Part shown: positions 1-5,358 of the stretch, piece by piece | Layout of the letters: every line of letters starts with the position of its first letter | Numbering within the stretch: position 1 is the stretch's first letter | Source of the DNA: JAWOGN01 sp046496815 | GTDB lineage: Bacteria; Desulfobacterota; DSM-4660; Desulfatiglandales; Desulfatiglandaceae | Direction of reading: 5' to 3' | NCBI GenBank assembly: GCA_046496815.1 | Contig: JAWOGN010000137.1 | Coordinates: 1 to 8,802, forward strand | Length of the DNA: 8,802 nt | Notes under the pieces: generated by a model | Seen by the model: the letters and a program-made list of their open reading frames with translations, nothing else | The model's database searches: none | Told to the model about the DNA's origin: nothing | Made by a program: the position numbers and the translations under genes

Positions 1-450
1 CCCGAAACGGCTTCCCCGCCGAAGTCGGACGGTTCGCCTGAGGAAATGCAATTTGCGGAGACGGATGAGAGAAACGACGCCCTGGCGGTCCCCCAAATGG
101 AGACGGACCAAGCGGAGCGGGGGGGGGATGCCGCGCCCCCCGAACAAATCGCATCCGCACCCCCTGTCGCGACTCTCCGGGAGGCCCACCCCCTGTATCT
201 AAAGAATCCGGCTCCCGATTATCCCAGAGCCGCCAGAAGAAGGGGCTATGAAGGGACCGTTATCTTTGAAGTTCTGGTGGATACGCGGGGACGGGTCGGA
301 GCGCTGCGCGTCCTGGAATCCAGTGGACACAATATTTTGGACCGGGCGGCGTCGATGTCGGTGAAAGACTGGGTGTTTGAGCCGGGTAGAAGCGGGGAGG
401 AGAAAGTGGAAATGTGGGTCAAGATACCGGTGCGGTTCGAAATCAAATGA
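1..450 (+). CDS. TonB-family C-terminal domain protein (5' end outside window)
   Basis: The reading frame is open from base 1 to the TGA at 448-450, giving 149 visible codons, so the start lies upstream. The first half (visible residues 1-58) is rich in Pro, Ala and Glu with no membrane segment, like the periplasmic linker of TonB proteins. The rest is a TonB C-terminal domain: the YP motif at visible residues 74-75, then GYEGTVIFEVLVDTRGRV, LESSGHNILDRAA, and the W-x-F-x-P signature near residues 124-128. It ends two residues after the last strand, as is usual. In the family this domain contacts outer-membrane TonB-dependent receptors and passes on energy from ExbB/ExbD; standalone versions also occur. 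The N-terminal anchor is not visible, so TonB cannot be told from a TonB-like protein. A run of nine G lies in the linker. No convincing terminator follows. Confidence 0.9.
   Translation, partial: PETASPPKSDGSPEEMQFAETDERNDALAVPQMETDQAERGGDAAPPEQIASAPPVATLREAHPLYLKNPAPDYPRAARRRGYEGTVIFEVLVDTRGRVGALRVLESSGHNILDRAASMSVKDWVFEPGRSGEEKVEMWVKIPVRFEIK
119..127 (+). repeat. Nine-G homopolymer inside the TonB-like coding region
   Basis: Nine consecutive G residues encode part of Arg-Gly-Gly in the linker, upstream of the C-terminal domain. A run of six C follows at 135-140. Gain or loss of one G would shift the frame before the receptor-contact domain. Whether it varies cannot be seen from one sequence. 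Confidence 0.6.
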
Positions 451-558
451 AACCGGCGTGAAGCGCCCGTCACTGCGGTGCCGCATCGGGTGGGGGATAA
501 ACCTGCAGCCGGAACCCGGCCGTTACACCGCGACGGATTGAACGGTTATGAAGGATTT
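451..558. other. Short non-coding spacer after the TonB-like gene
   Basis: No gene is seen here. A small GC hairpin (GCCGG at 508-512, AAC loop, CCGGC at 516-520) has no T-run after it, so it is a poor intrinsic terminator. The repeat element begins at about 559. Confidence 0.5.
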
Positions 559-853
559 GTATGAATTTAGCCCCTTGAAATTGTGGGTTGGGCGCCGTTG
601 GCATCTCTTTGAGAAGGCTGCAACACAAACTCTACACTGCATGTGGAACGCCCCCATACCCGAAACAGGGGGCACGGTGCAGGCAGAGAAGACCTGAGGT
701 GCGCAAGAGATGTTCCTCTGGGGCTGCCCCGGAATGCATTTTAAGGCCTCGCTGCCGTTCCATGGAATGAGGGAAGCATTTGCAGCCTTCTCAAAGAGAT
801 CCCAACGGCCCCCTTTTCCGATATTGAGGATTTTCAAAGCGCTAACGTGATAC
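559..853 (+). repeat. Palindromic repeat element, copy A (~295 bp, MITE-like)
   Basis: The element runs from GTATGAATTTAG at the left to CTAACGTGATAC at the right. Its interior (about 644-853) matches copy B base for base at roughly 94%, by manual alignment. The right arm, reverse-complemented, reads GTATCACGTTAGCGCTTTG and continues through AAAAGGGGGCCGTTGGGATC. The left arm is a diverged version about 9 bp shorter, and it closely matches the right end of copy C at 5447 when that end is read in reverse. No transposase is encoded, and I see no clear target-site duplication (flanks AAGGATTT and AAGAATTT). Reading frames across it are by-products of the repeat. I interpret it as a non-autonomous dispersed element. 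Confidence 0.85.
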
Positions 854-865
854 AAGAATTTTGAT

Positions 866-894
866 TTGACATTAATTATATTAAGTTGTATTAT
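866..894 (+). promoter_or_regulatory. Near-consensus sigma70 promoter (TTGACA-N17-TATTAT)
   Basis: The -35 box TTGACA is at 866-871 and is perfect. A 17-bp spacer follows, then TATTAT at 889-894 (five of six). The predicted start is near 901. No coding gene follows before copy B, so the transcript would be non-coding, or would run toward the tRNA 600 bp away, which has its own promoter. The AT-richness raises the chance of a fortuitous match, but perfect spacing with a perfect -35 is notable. Confidence 0.55.
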
Positions 895-900
895 ATGATA

Positions 901-1110
901 TTAATAGAGTAAAATATTTATACACTTATAGTGCTACCGCAACAGCCGTGCCTCCGGCTTCGGTGACTTTATGCGAAGGTAGACTTTTGCTGTTTTAACG
1001 GTGTATACTTTTAAACCGGATCGACCGCAAGCGTCACCGGAATGCTGAAAAAAAACAGAGCAAAGAGTCCCTGAAATGCAGAACATCGCCACCTTCGCAG
1101 GGGCGGCGTG
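901..1110 (+). ncRNA. Candidate small structured RNA (speculative)
   Basis: If the promoter at 866-894 is active, the transcript would contain nested complementary segments. ACCG 936-939 and AACAGC 941-946 face GCTGTT 989-994 and CGGT 999-1002. CGGTGAC 961-967 matches GTCACCG 1033-1039. TGCGAAGGT 972-980 matches ACCTTCGCA 1091-1099. The last two pairings cross, so they would make a pseudoknot or alternative folds. The 9-bp match is somewhat unlikely by chance at this distance; the shorter ones are not. I do not recognise a known RNA family and see no terminator, so the 3' end is arbitrary. Confidence 0.2.
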
Positions 1111-1120
1111 GAAAATGATT

Positions 1121-1425
1121 GTATCACTTTAGCGCTTTGAAAATCTTCAATCTCGGAAAAGGGGGCCGTTGGGATCTCTTTGAGAAGGCTGCAATCCCGA
1201 TACATCGGGACATGTAGAACGCCCCCATACCCGAAATAAAGGGGCACGGTGCAGGCAGAGAAGACCTCAGGTGCGCAAGAGATTTTCCTCTGGGGCTGTC
1301 CCGGAATGAATTTTAAGGCCTCGCTGCCGTTCAATGGAATGAGGGAAGCATTTGCAGCCTTCTCAAAGAGATCCCAATGGCCCCCTTTTCCAATATTGGG
1401 GCTTTTCAAAGCGCTAAAGTGATAC
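1121..1425 (+). repeat. Palindromic repeat element, copy B (~305 bp) with 74-bp terminal inverted repeats
   Basis: The arms are 1121-1194 and 1352-1425. Reverse-complementing the right arm gives 68 of 74 matches to the left arm, both starting GTATCACTTTAGCGCTTTGA and ending GAGAAGGCTGCAA. The interior matches copy A in the same orientation, with about a dozen substitutions, except at 1194-1211. There B holds a small perfect hairpin (TCCCGA, TACA loop, TCGGGA) that A lacks. Both ends of B are of the type found only at the right end of A, so the left arm looks as if it was converted by the right one. No transposase or target-site duplication is seen. Confidence 0.88.
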
Positions 1426-1458
1426 CTTTCTTCAAAGATTCGACGGACAAAAAAACCA

Positions 1459-1487
1459 TAGACAGCGGCGCAAAAAGCAACTATATT
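1459..1487 (+). promoter_or_regulatory. Promoter of the tRNA-Thr gene (TAGACA-N17-TATATT)
   Basis: The -35 box TAGACA (1459-1464, five of six) and -10 box TATATT (1482-1487, five of six) are separated by exactly 17 bp. A C-rich discriminator (CCCCC at 1491-1495) follows, and the mature tRNA begins at 1500. GC-rich discriminators are usual in stable-RNA promoters under stringent control; that this applies here is inference. The -35 box is only 33 bp past the end of repeat copy B. Confidence 0.7.
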
Positions 1488-1499
1488 ATGCCCCCATGG

Positions 1500-1575
1500 G
1501 CCACCGTAGCTCAGCTGGTAGAGCACCTCACTCGTAATGAGGATGTCTGCGGTTCGACTCCGCACGGTGGCTCCA
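1500..1575 (+). tRNA. tRNA-Thr (anticodon CGU)
   Basis: A complete cloverleaf can be drawn. The acceptor stem is GCCACCG 1500-1506 with CGGTGGC 1565-1571. The D stem is GCTC 1509-1512 with GAGC 1521-1524. The anticodon stem is CCTCA 1526-1530 with TGAGG 1538-1542, enclosing the loop CTCGTAA, so the anticodon is CGT at 1533-1535 and reads ACG (threonine). The T stem is TGCGG 1548-1552 with CCGCA 1560-1564, around the loop TTCGACT. The discriminator is T1572 and CCA is encoded at 1573-1575. It is 76 nt long with no intron or mismatch. No copy of its 3' end recurs in the window, so there is no sign of an element integrated here. No strong terminator is visible after it. Confidence 0.97.
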
Positions 1576-1606
1576 AAAAAGAGGATCATGCAATGCACAT
1601 TTAACG

Positions 1607-1636
1607 TTGACCTCGAAAGACTCTCCCAAATATGAT
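1607..1636 (+). promoter_or_regulatory. Promoter of the zinc-ribbon gene (TTGACC-N18-TATGAT)
   Basis: TTGACC at 1607-1612 (five of six) and TATGAT at 1631-1636 (five of six) are 18 bp apart. The predicted start is near 1643, giving a leader of about 127 nt before the ATG at 1770. Confidence 0.6.
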
Positions 1637-1642
1637 CGCCGA

Positions 1643-1769
1643 ATTTCCCTTATTATCTTAAACGGCAAAAGCAAAGAGACCTAAGAAACGATCAAGGTCG
1701 GTCAGGGTCCTCAGTTTTTTCTTTCCAAGCGGGCTGACAGACAAATGCTTTCAAAGGAGGAAAGTACGG
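1643..1769 (+). other. 5' leader of the zinc-ribbon gene, possible attenuator
   Basis: GACCT (1678-1682) can pair with AGGTC (1695-1699) or with GGTC copies at 1700-1703 and 1706-1709. GTCAG (1701-1705) can pair with CTGAC (1734-1738). A run of six T lies at 1715-1720. These competing pairings around a T-run resemble an attenuator, but every stem is short and no known riboswitch core is recognised. Confidence 0.2.
1753..1760 (+). promoter_or_regulatory. Strong Shine-Dalgarno AAAGGAGG
   Basis: AAAGGAGG sits 9 nt before the ATG at 1770. It is the best ribosome binding site in the window and is the main evidence that the short frame after it is a real gene. Confidence 0.85.
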
Positions 1770-1997
1770 ATGGAGGAAATCCAGGAATATTTTTTGTGTG
1801 ATTGCTGTGCAAACAAGGACTTTAAACGTATTTATAATTTTTCCCTTCGTTTCCACGGGGTTAATTTTTCCGATGACCTGATCTATGATGAGTTGATCGA
1901 CGAAGTCTATCAGTGCAGCAAATGCCGAAAGATTTTTACGAAAAAGCAAATAGAAGAGGGTTTGGCCCAGATCAAAAAACGTAGAAAAAAACTTTAG
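1770..1997 (+). CDS. Small putative zinc-ribbon protein, 75 aa, function unknown
   Basis: I do not recognise a named family. The protein starts MEEIQEYFLCDCCANKDF. It has a first cysteine knuckle at C10/C12/C13 and a second at C49-x2-C52 in YQCSKCRKIF, which together fit a four-cysteine zinc ribbon. Between them are an aromatic, strand-like segment (residues 21-35) and an acidic segment (35-47). The C-terminus is a very basic helix-like tail (KKRRKKL), which suggests nucleic-acid contact; this is inference. A near-perfect Shine-Dalgarno and a sigma70-like promoter upstream support expression as its own unit. Its TAG stop (1995-1997) overlaps the TAA of the opposing FHA gene, so the two are convergent with a 4-bp overlap. 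It could be a small regulator or an accessory RNA- or ribosome-binding protein. The gene is well supported; the role is unknown. Confidence 0.85.
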   Translation: MEEIQEYFLCDCCANKDFKRIYNFSLRFHGVNFSDDLIYDELIDEVYQCSKCRKIFTKKQIEEGLAQIKKRRKKL

Positions 1998-2695
1998 AAT
2001 GAGTCAGCCTTTCTTTGGTGGAATTGAAATCTGTGAGAACCCAACTCAATTTTATCATGATCCTTCAGCTGTGCGCTATCCTTTACGACTTGTCCGTTAA
2101 CTTTGAGCTTCGTCATCCCCCCTGTAAACGTAATCGTATAGCCGGACGGCCGCTTGCTGATTGCAGCGGCAGTTGCTCCCATAAAGAGTCCGGAAAGTCT
2201 CACTTCGGAATTACTTGCTTTCCCCAGCCGGGTGAGCTTCTTGGTCAGTTTAATATCCTCCATCCCGGAGTTTTCAAGCGGGGACAAAACACCTATTTTC
2301 TCGATTTCTTTTCCGGTCCCCCCCTTTTGTTTCGCCAGGAGTTCACGCTGTTTCGCCGTATCCAGCACCATGGTTTGATCTATGTTGTTTTCTTCGGCCT
2401 GATCGGTTTCAGCATCCACATAAAGAAGCGTGTGTTTTCCGACGATGACCCGGTCGCCGTCATTGAGCTTTTGAGACGCAATTTTCTTATCATTCACAAA
2501 TGTGCCGTTGGTGCTTTGCAGGTCGGTTAAGGTAAAGCCCGAGCCGGTTTTGTCGATCTTTGCATGTCGACCGGACACCGCAAGATTGTCAATTTGAATA
2601 TCGTTGTCGGGTTTCCGACCAATTGTTGTACTCTCTTTCATAAAAGGGAATTCCTTAAGAACCTGATCTTTGAACATCAAAATGAGCTTGGCCAT
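1994..2695 (-). CDS. FHA-domain protein with a second, degenerate FHA-like domain
   Basis: The protein is 233 aa. Residues 1-93 form a canonical FHA fold with the phosphothreonine-binding residues in place: G26-R27, S41-G42-R43-H44 and T62-N63-G64, followed by LNDGDRVIVGKHTLLYV. A linker follows with DQTMVLDT (T108), which resembles the threonine motifs phosphorylated in some FHA regulators; that resemblance is inference. Residues 135-227 look like a second FHA-like fold (TRLGKASNSEVRL, VNGQVV, DHDKIELGSHRFQF), but SGRHA is replaced by MGATAAAIS and the TNG motif is absent, so it is unlikely to bind phosphothreonine. There is no transmembrane segment, so it is cytoplasmic. The ATG at 2693-2695 has AGGGG nine bases upstream. 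It lies 84 bp downstream of the PP2C gene in the same direction. The pair suggests a Ser/Thr phosphorylation circuit whose kinase is elsewhere. Confidence 0.93.
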   Translation of the reverse strand: MAKLILMFKDQVLKEFPFMKESTTIGRKPDNDIQIDNLAVSGRHAKIDKTGSGFTLTDLQSTNGTFVNDKKIASQKLNDGDRVIVGKHTLLYVDAETDQAEENNIDQTMVLDTAKQRELLAKQKGGTGKEIEKIGVLSPLENSGMEDIKLTKKLTRLGKASNSEVRLSGLFMGATAAAISKRPSGYTITFTGGMTKLKVNGQVVKDSAQLKDHDKIELGSHRFQFHQRKADSF

Positions 2696-2725
2696 AATTT
2701 ATGCCCCTGAATTATATTTTATCTC

Positions 2726-2755
2726 ATATTAATCTATTGGTGTATAAAATGACAA
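2726..2755 (-). promoter_or_regulatory. Weak candidate promoter for the FHA gene
   Basis: Reading leftward, TTGTCA (2750-2755) and TAATAT (2726-2731) are 18 bp apart in the 84-bp gap before the FHA gene. The match is only moderate in AT-rich sequence. The FHA gene may be read mainly from upstream. Confidence 0.25.
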
Positions 2756-2779
2756 CATGAAATTATCTCAAGGCTTAAG

Positions 2780-3640
2780 TTATTTTTCAGTTTGTTTGGT
2801 GTTCGACAACATATCCACAAAGAAGCTCCCGATTTTCTTTGCTGCACGCGATGGCTGCTTTTCAAATCCTGACAGGTAAACGGAAACAATCGTGGTGTTG
2901 TCATGCCCCCCGCGGGTGAGCGCTTTGTCGATGAATTTTCGGCACAGATTTTCCGGATCGTCTTCCGCCACAACCATCTGCCGTATCTCAGCATCCGTGA
3001 CCAGGTCCGTCAAACCATCGGTGCACAGTAAGAAGCGATCGCCATTCGTGGGTTGGATCTCATAGACCTCCGGATCCACATTTTCGGAGGACCCCAGATT
3101 TCTTGTCAACACATGTTTCAAGGGTGAATGCTCCGCCTCTTCAGTTGTCATAATACCCATTTCAACTTGTTCGGCGACGATCGAATGATCTTTCGACAAT
3201 CTCTCAATCCGTCCGTTCCTCACCATATAAATACGGCTATCCCCTACGTTGGCAGAGACGACCAAGTCAGGCATCACGGCCAGGACGGCAACGGTCGTCC
3301 CCATACCCTGATATTGTTTGTGAGCGACGGCCATTTCGTGAATGACCTTGTTCGCCAAGCGAATGCCACTGAGGATATAGTTTCCGGTTTTGGAGAGGGA
3401 GGGATCGGGGTGAGCGAAAAGCTCCTCCTCCCGGGTCTCTCTTGATGTCCAGCTCTGAAAACTCTTGATGACTAAATCCACCGCTGTGCGGCTCGCAACC
3501 TCACCGGCCAAATGCCCGCCCATTCCGTCTGCGACGACAAAGAGGCCCAACTTACTGTCTGCAAAAAAACTGTCCTCGTTATCTTCCCGTTTGAGACCGA
3601 CGTCGGTTAGACCGGCTGCGTTTGTCAGGACTGTACTCAT
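2780..3640 (-). CDS. PP2C-family serine/threonine protein phosphatase (Stp1/PrpC type)
   Basis: The protein is 286 aa, slightly longer than typical bacterial PP2C enzymes (about 240-260). It dephosphorylates phospho-Ser/Thr proteins using two metal ions. Visible motifs, numbered from the ATG at 3640, are R18-x2-N21-x-D23, VVADGMGGH with D38-G39, GMGTTVAVL (112-120), VGDSR (132-136), LSKDHS (148-153), LTRNLG (178-183), CTDG with D208, and GGHDNTTIV with D247-N248. All metal-binding aspartates are present, so it should be active. There is no membrane segment. Start choice: a GTG six bases upstream (3646) is in frame, but it lies inside GAGGTGG, the obvious Shine-Dalgarno for the ATG at 3640, so the ATG is preferred. 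That Shine-Dalgarno sits just after the rng stop, with 12 bp between the genes, so translation is probably coupled. The C-terminal 30 residues are basic and probably a flexible tail. Confidence 0.96.
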   Translation of the reverse strand: MSTVLTNAAGLTDVGLKREDNEDSFFADSKLGLFVVADGMGGHLAGEVASRTAVDLVIKSFQSWTSRETREEELFAHPDPSLSKTGNYILSGIRLANKVIHEMAVAHKQYQGMGTTVAVLAVMPDLVVSANVGDSRIYMVRNGRIERLSKDHSIVAEQVEMGIMTTEEAEHSPLKHVLTRNLGSSENVDPEVYEIQPTNGDRFLLCTDGLTDLVTDAEIRQMVVAEDDPENLCRKFIDKALTRGGHDNTTIVSVYLSGFEKQPSRAAKKIGSFFVDMLSNTKQTEK

Positions 3641-3642
3641 GG

Positions 3643-3649
3643 CCACCTC
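3643..3649 (-). promoter_or_regulatory. Shine-Dalgarno GAGGTGG that fixes the PP2C start
   Basis: Reading leftward, TATGAGGTGGCCATG places GAGG five bases before the ATG. The alternative GTG start overlaps the site itself and has no other ribosome binding site before it. Confidence 0.7.
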
Positions 3650-3652
3650 ATA

Positions 3653-5197
3653 TTAAAGCTTTGCGTAAACGCTTATTTCATACTGCTCCAGATGAAAGTT
3701 TTTCTTTGGAATAATCGTGATTCGCTTTTTCAGTCTTTTTTCCAGATCGATGACAGATTCCTGTTCGTCCTCTTTGAGAACGGTATCAATGTCCGGATTC
3801 ACGAAAACATAAACATTGCCCACGCCTTCATCCGTATCACACTCTCTTTCAAGTTCCCTGAACAACTCATAGCAAATCGTTCTTTTGGATTTGAGGGTCC
3901 CCCTTCCTTCGCAATAAAAGCAAGGTTCGGTCATCAACATATTTAGGTTTGCTCGGGAGCGCTTTCGGGTCATTTCAATGAGGCCCAGATCGGACATGCG
4001 GAGAATGGTGGTTTTGGCCTTATCCTTTTTCAAGGCATCCTTAAGGGCAAGGAAGACCCGTTCTCGATTTGACTTCTTTTCCATGTCAATGAAGTCAATG
4101 ACGATAAGGCCCCCTATGTTTCTGAACCGCAGCTGGTAGGCAATCTCCTTCACCGCTTCAAGGTTTGTCTTTAAGATGGTCTCTTCCAGGTTTCTCTTTC
4201 CCACATAGCTGCCCGTATTTACATCGACTGCAGCGAGTGCCTCCGTAAGTTCTATGACAATATAGCCCCCTGACTTTAGCCAAATCTTGTTCTGAAGGGC
4301 ACGAGAAATCTCCATTTCAAACCCAAGGGCATCAAAAATCGGCTCACATTCCTCATACAACTGTATAGAATATTTTAATTTGGGAGCGAATGCTACAATA
4401 AACTCCATGATGTTTTCGTATTCTTCCTTCGAGTCGATGATGAGACGGTCAACCTCACGCGTAAACAGATCTCGAATGGCCCTTAAAGAAATAGACAGGT
4501 CCTTGTGCAAAAGTCCCGGACTTGCTCTTCTTTCCATTTTCGTTTGAATGTTGGCCCAGAGCTTCACGAGAAAGTCCATTTCTGATTTGAGTTTTTCTTT
4601 GGAAGCGCTTTCCCCGACCGTTCTCACGATGAATCCGAGATCATTGGGCCTGATTTCTTGAATGATCCCCTTCAGTCTTTCCCGCTCCTCCCTGTCCTCG
4701 ATCCGACGAGAGATACCGATATGGTTGACGGTGGGCATAAGCACAAGATGTCTTGCCGGGATAGAAATGTGGGAAGTGAGTCGCGCACCTTTGTTACCCA
4801 CCGGTTCTTTCGCCACCTGGACCATGATGTTTTGCCCTTCCCGAAGCAAATCCTCTATCTGGTAAGACACATTGCGAAAGGACTCGGAATGTGGGGCGTC
4901 TGAATCGTGAAGGTCGATCCCTTCATCGGCACTGTGGTTCGCAAGCATGATCTTTTCGATATCCAAGAAGTCTTTGTATACATCGGACACATACAGAAAA
5001 GCGGTTCGGTCGAGACCGACATCCACGAAGGCCGCTTGCATACCTGGAAGCACTCTCACGACTTTTCCTTGAAAAATGTTTCCCACCAATTCCTTGCCTG
5101 TTTTTCTTTCAATATGGAGTTCTACAACGACGCCGTTCTCTACGAGGGCGACCCTGGTTTCATGAGGTCTGGAATTGATGATCAGTTCGTTTGACAT
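3653..5197 (-). CDS. rng: Ribonuclease G (Rne/Rng family endoribonuclease)
   Basis: The protein is 514 aa, close to E. coli RNase G (489) and without the long C-terminal scaffold of RNase E. The enzyme cleaves single-stranded AU-rich RNA, with roles in rRNA 5' maturation and mRNA decay. Visible parts are an N-terminal S1 domain (about 38-130, GNIFQGKVVRVLPGMQAAF), the 5'-monophosphate sensor pair R192-T193 in GFIVRTVG, catalytic D325 in AAVDVNTG and D368 in GGLIVIDFIDM, and the Zn-link C426-x2-C429 in EPCFYCEGRG. The D325-D368 and D325-C426 spacings (43 and 101) equal those of E. coli RNase E. The extra length is an acidic insert within the S1 region, about residues 82-110. The ATG at 5195-5197 has only a weak site (GAGAAAG) before it. 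It lies 279 bp downstream of the radical SAM gene, with repeat copy C between them, and 12 bp before the PP2C gene. Confidence 0.97.
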   Translation of the reverse strand: MSNELIINSRPHETRVALVENGVVVELHIERKTGKELVGNIFQGKVVRVLPGMQAAFVDVGLDRTAFLYVSDVYKDFLDIEKIMLANHSADEGIDLHDSDAPHSESFRNVSYQIEDLLREGQNIMVQVAKEPVGNKGARLTSHISIPARHLVLMPTVNHIGISRRIEDREERERLKGIIQEIRPNDLGFIVRTVGESASKEKLKSEMDFLVKLWANIQTKMERRASPGLLHKDLSISLRAIRDLFTREVDRLIIDSKEEYENIMEFIVAFAPKLKYSIQLYEECEPIFDALGFEMEISRALQNKIWLKSGGYIVIELTEALAAVDVNTGSYVGKRNLEETILKTNLEAVKEIAYQLRFRNIGGLIVIDFIDMEKKSNRERVFLALKDALKKDKAKTTILRMSDLGLIEMTRKRSRANLNMLMTEPCFYCEGRGTLKSKRTICYELFRELERECDTDEGVGNVYVFVNPDIDTVLKEDEQESVIDLEKRLKKRITIIPKKNFHLEQYEISVYAKL

Positions 5198-5358
5198 CGA
5201 TCTTTCTCAAAAAGAAGCGTCGAATTGACTGTGCATGCGTAACGAGCGGGACAGCATATTTTTCGCGAATGCATGAGAGCCGGAATCCATCTGGCCCAGA
5301 CACGCAACTTGAGTTTTCCTGCACCAAGCCCCGGGCGTCCGTGTCATCATGTGCAAAG

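Larger units (their letters stand above)
854..1120. other. AT-rich then GC-rich non-coding block between repeat copies A and B
   Basis: No gene with a ribosome binding site is seen. Bases 855-930 are strongly AT-rich and carry a near-consensus promoter with ATTAAT boxes on either side of it (871-876, 900-905). Bases 930-1110 are GC-richer and contain several complementary arms: AACAGC 941-946 with GCTGTT 989-994, CGGTGAC 961-967 with GTCACCG 1033-1039, and TGCGAAGGT 972-980 with ACCTTCGCA 1091-1099. Only two very short frames (10 and 18 codons) start in 1042-1130, and neither has a convincing ribosome binding site. Confidence 0.6.

Noticed and set aside
588..770. Rightward frame inside repeat copy A
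   Set aside because: Lies wholly in the repeat and is not kept in copy B, which has single-base indels; there is no ribosome binding site.
559..1425. Composite transposon built from copies A and B
   Set aside because: No transposase inside or beside, no target duplication flanking the pair, and the copies carry no gene of their own.
1011..1598. Leftward open reading frame of 195 codons spanning copy B and the tRNA
   Set aside because: It reads through a repeat element and the complement of a tRNA gene; the similar frame in copy A (523-855) exists only because the two share sequence. No ribosome binding site and no protein-like conservation beyond the repeat.
1500..1600. tRNA-Thr as an integration site for a genomic island
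   Set aside because: No second copy of the tRNA 3' end and no integrase are present in the window.
1714..1724. T-run as an intrinsic terminator for the tRNA
   Set aside because: The stem before it (TCAGGGTCCTCA) has a mismatch and almost no loop, and it lies downstream of the next promoter; at best it is part of an attenuator.
2015..2530. Rightward frame of 171 codons opposite the FHA gene
   Set aside because: Antisense shadow of a gene with clear FHA motifs; no ribosome binding site and an unlikely composition.
5200..5358. Sigma54-type promoter (TGGCCC near 5290) upstream of rng
   Set aside because: It is on the wrong strand for rng and the GG-GC spacing is one base short.
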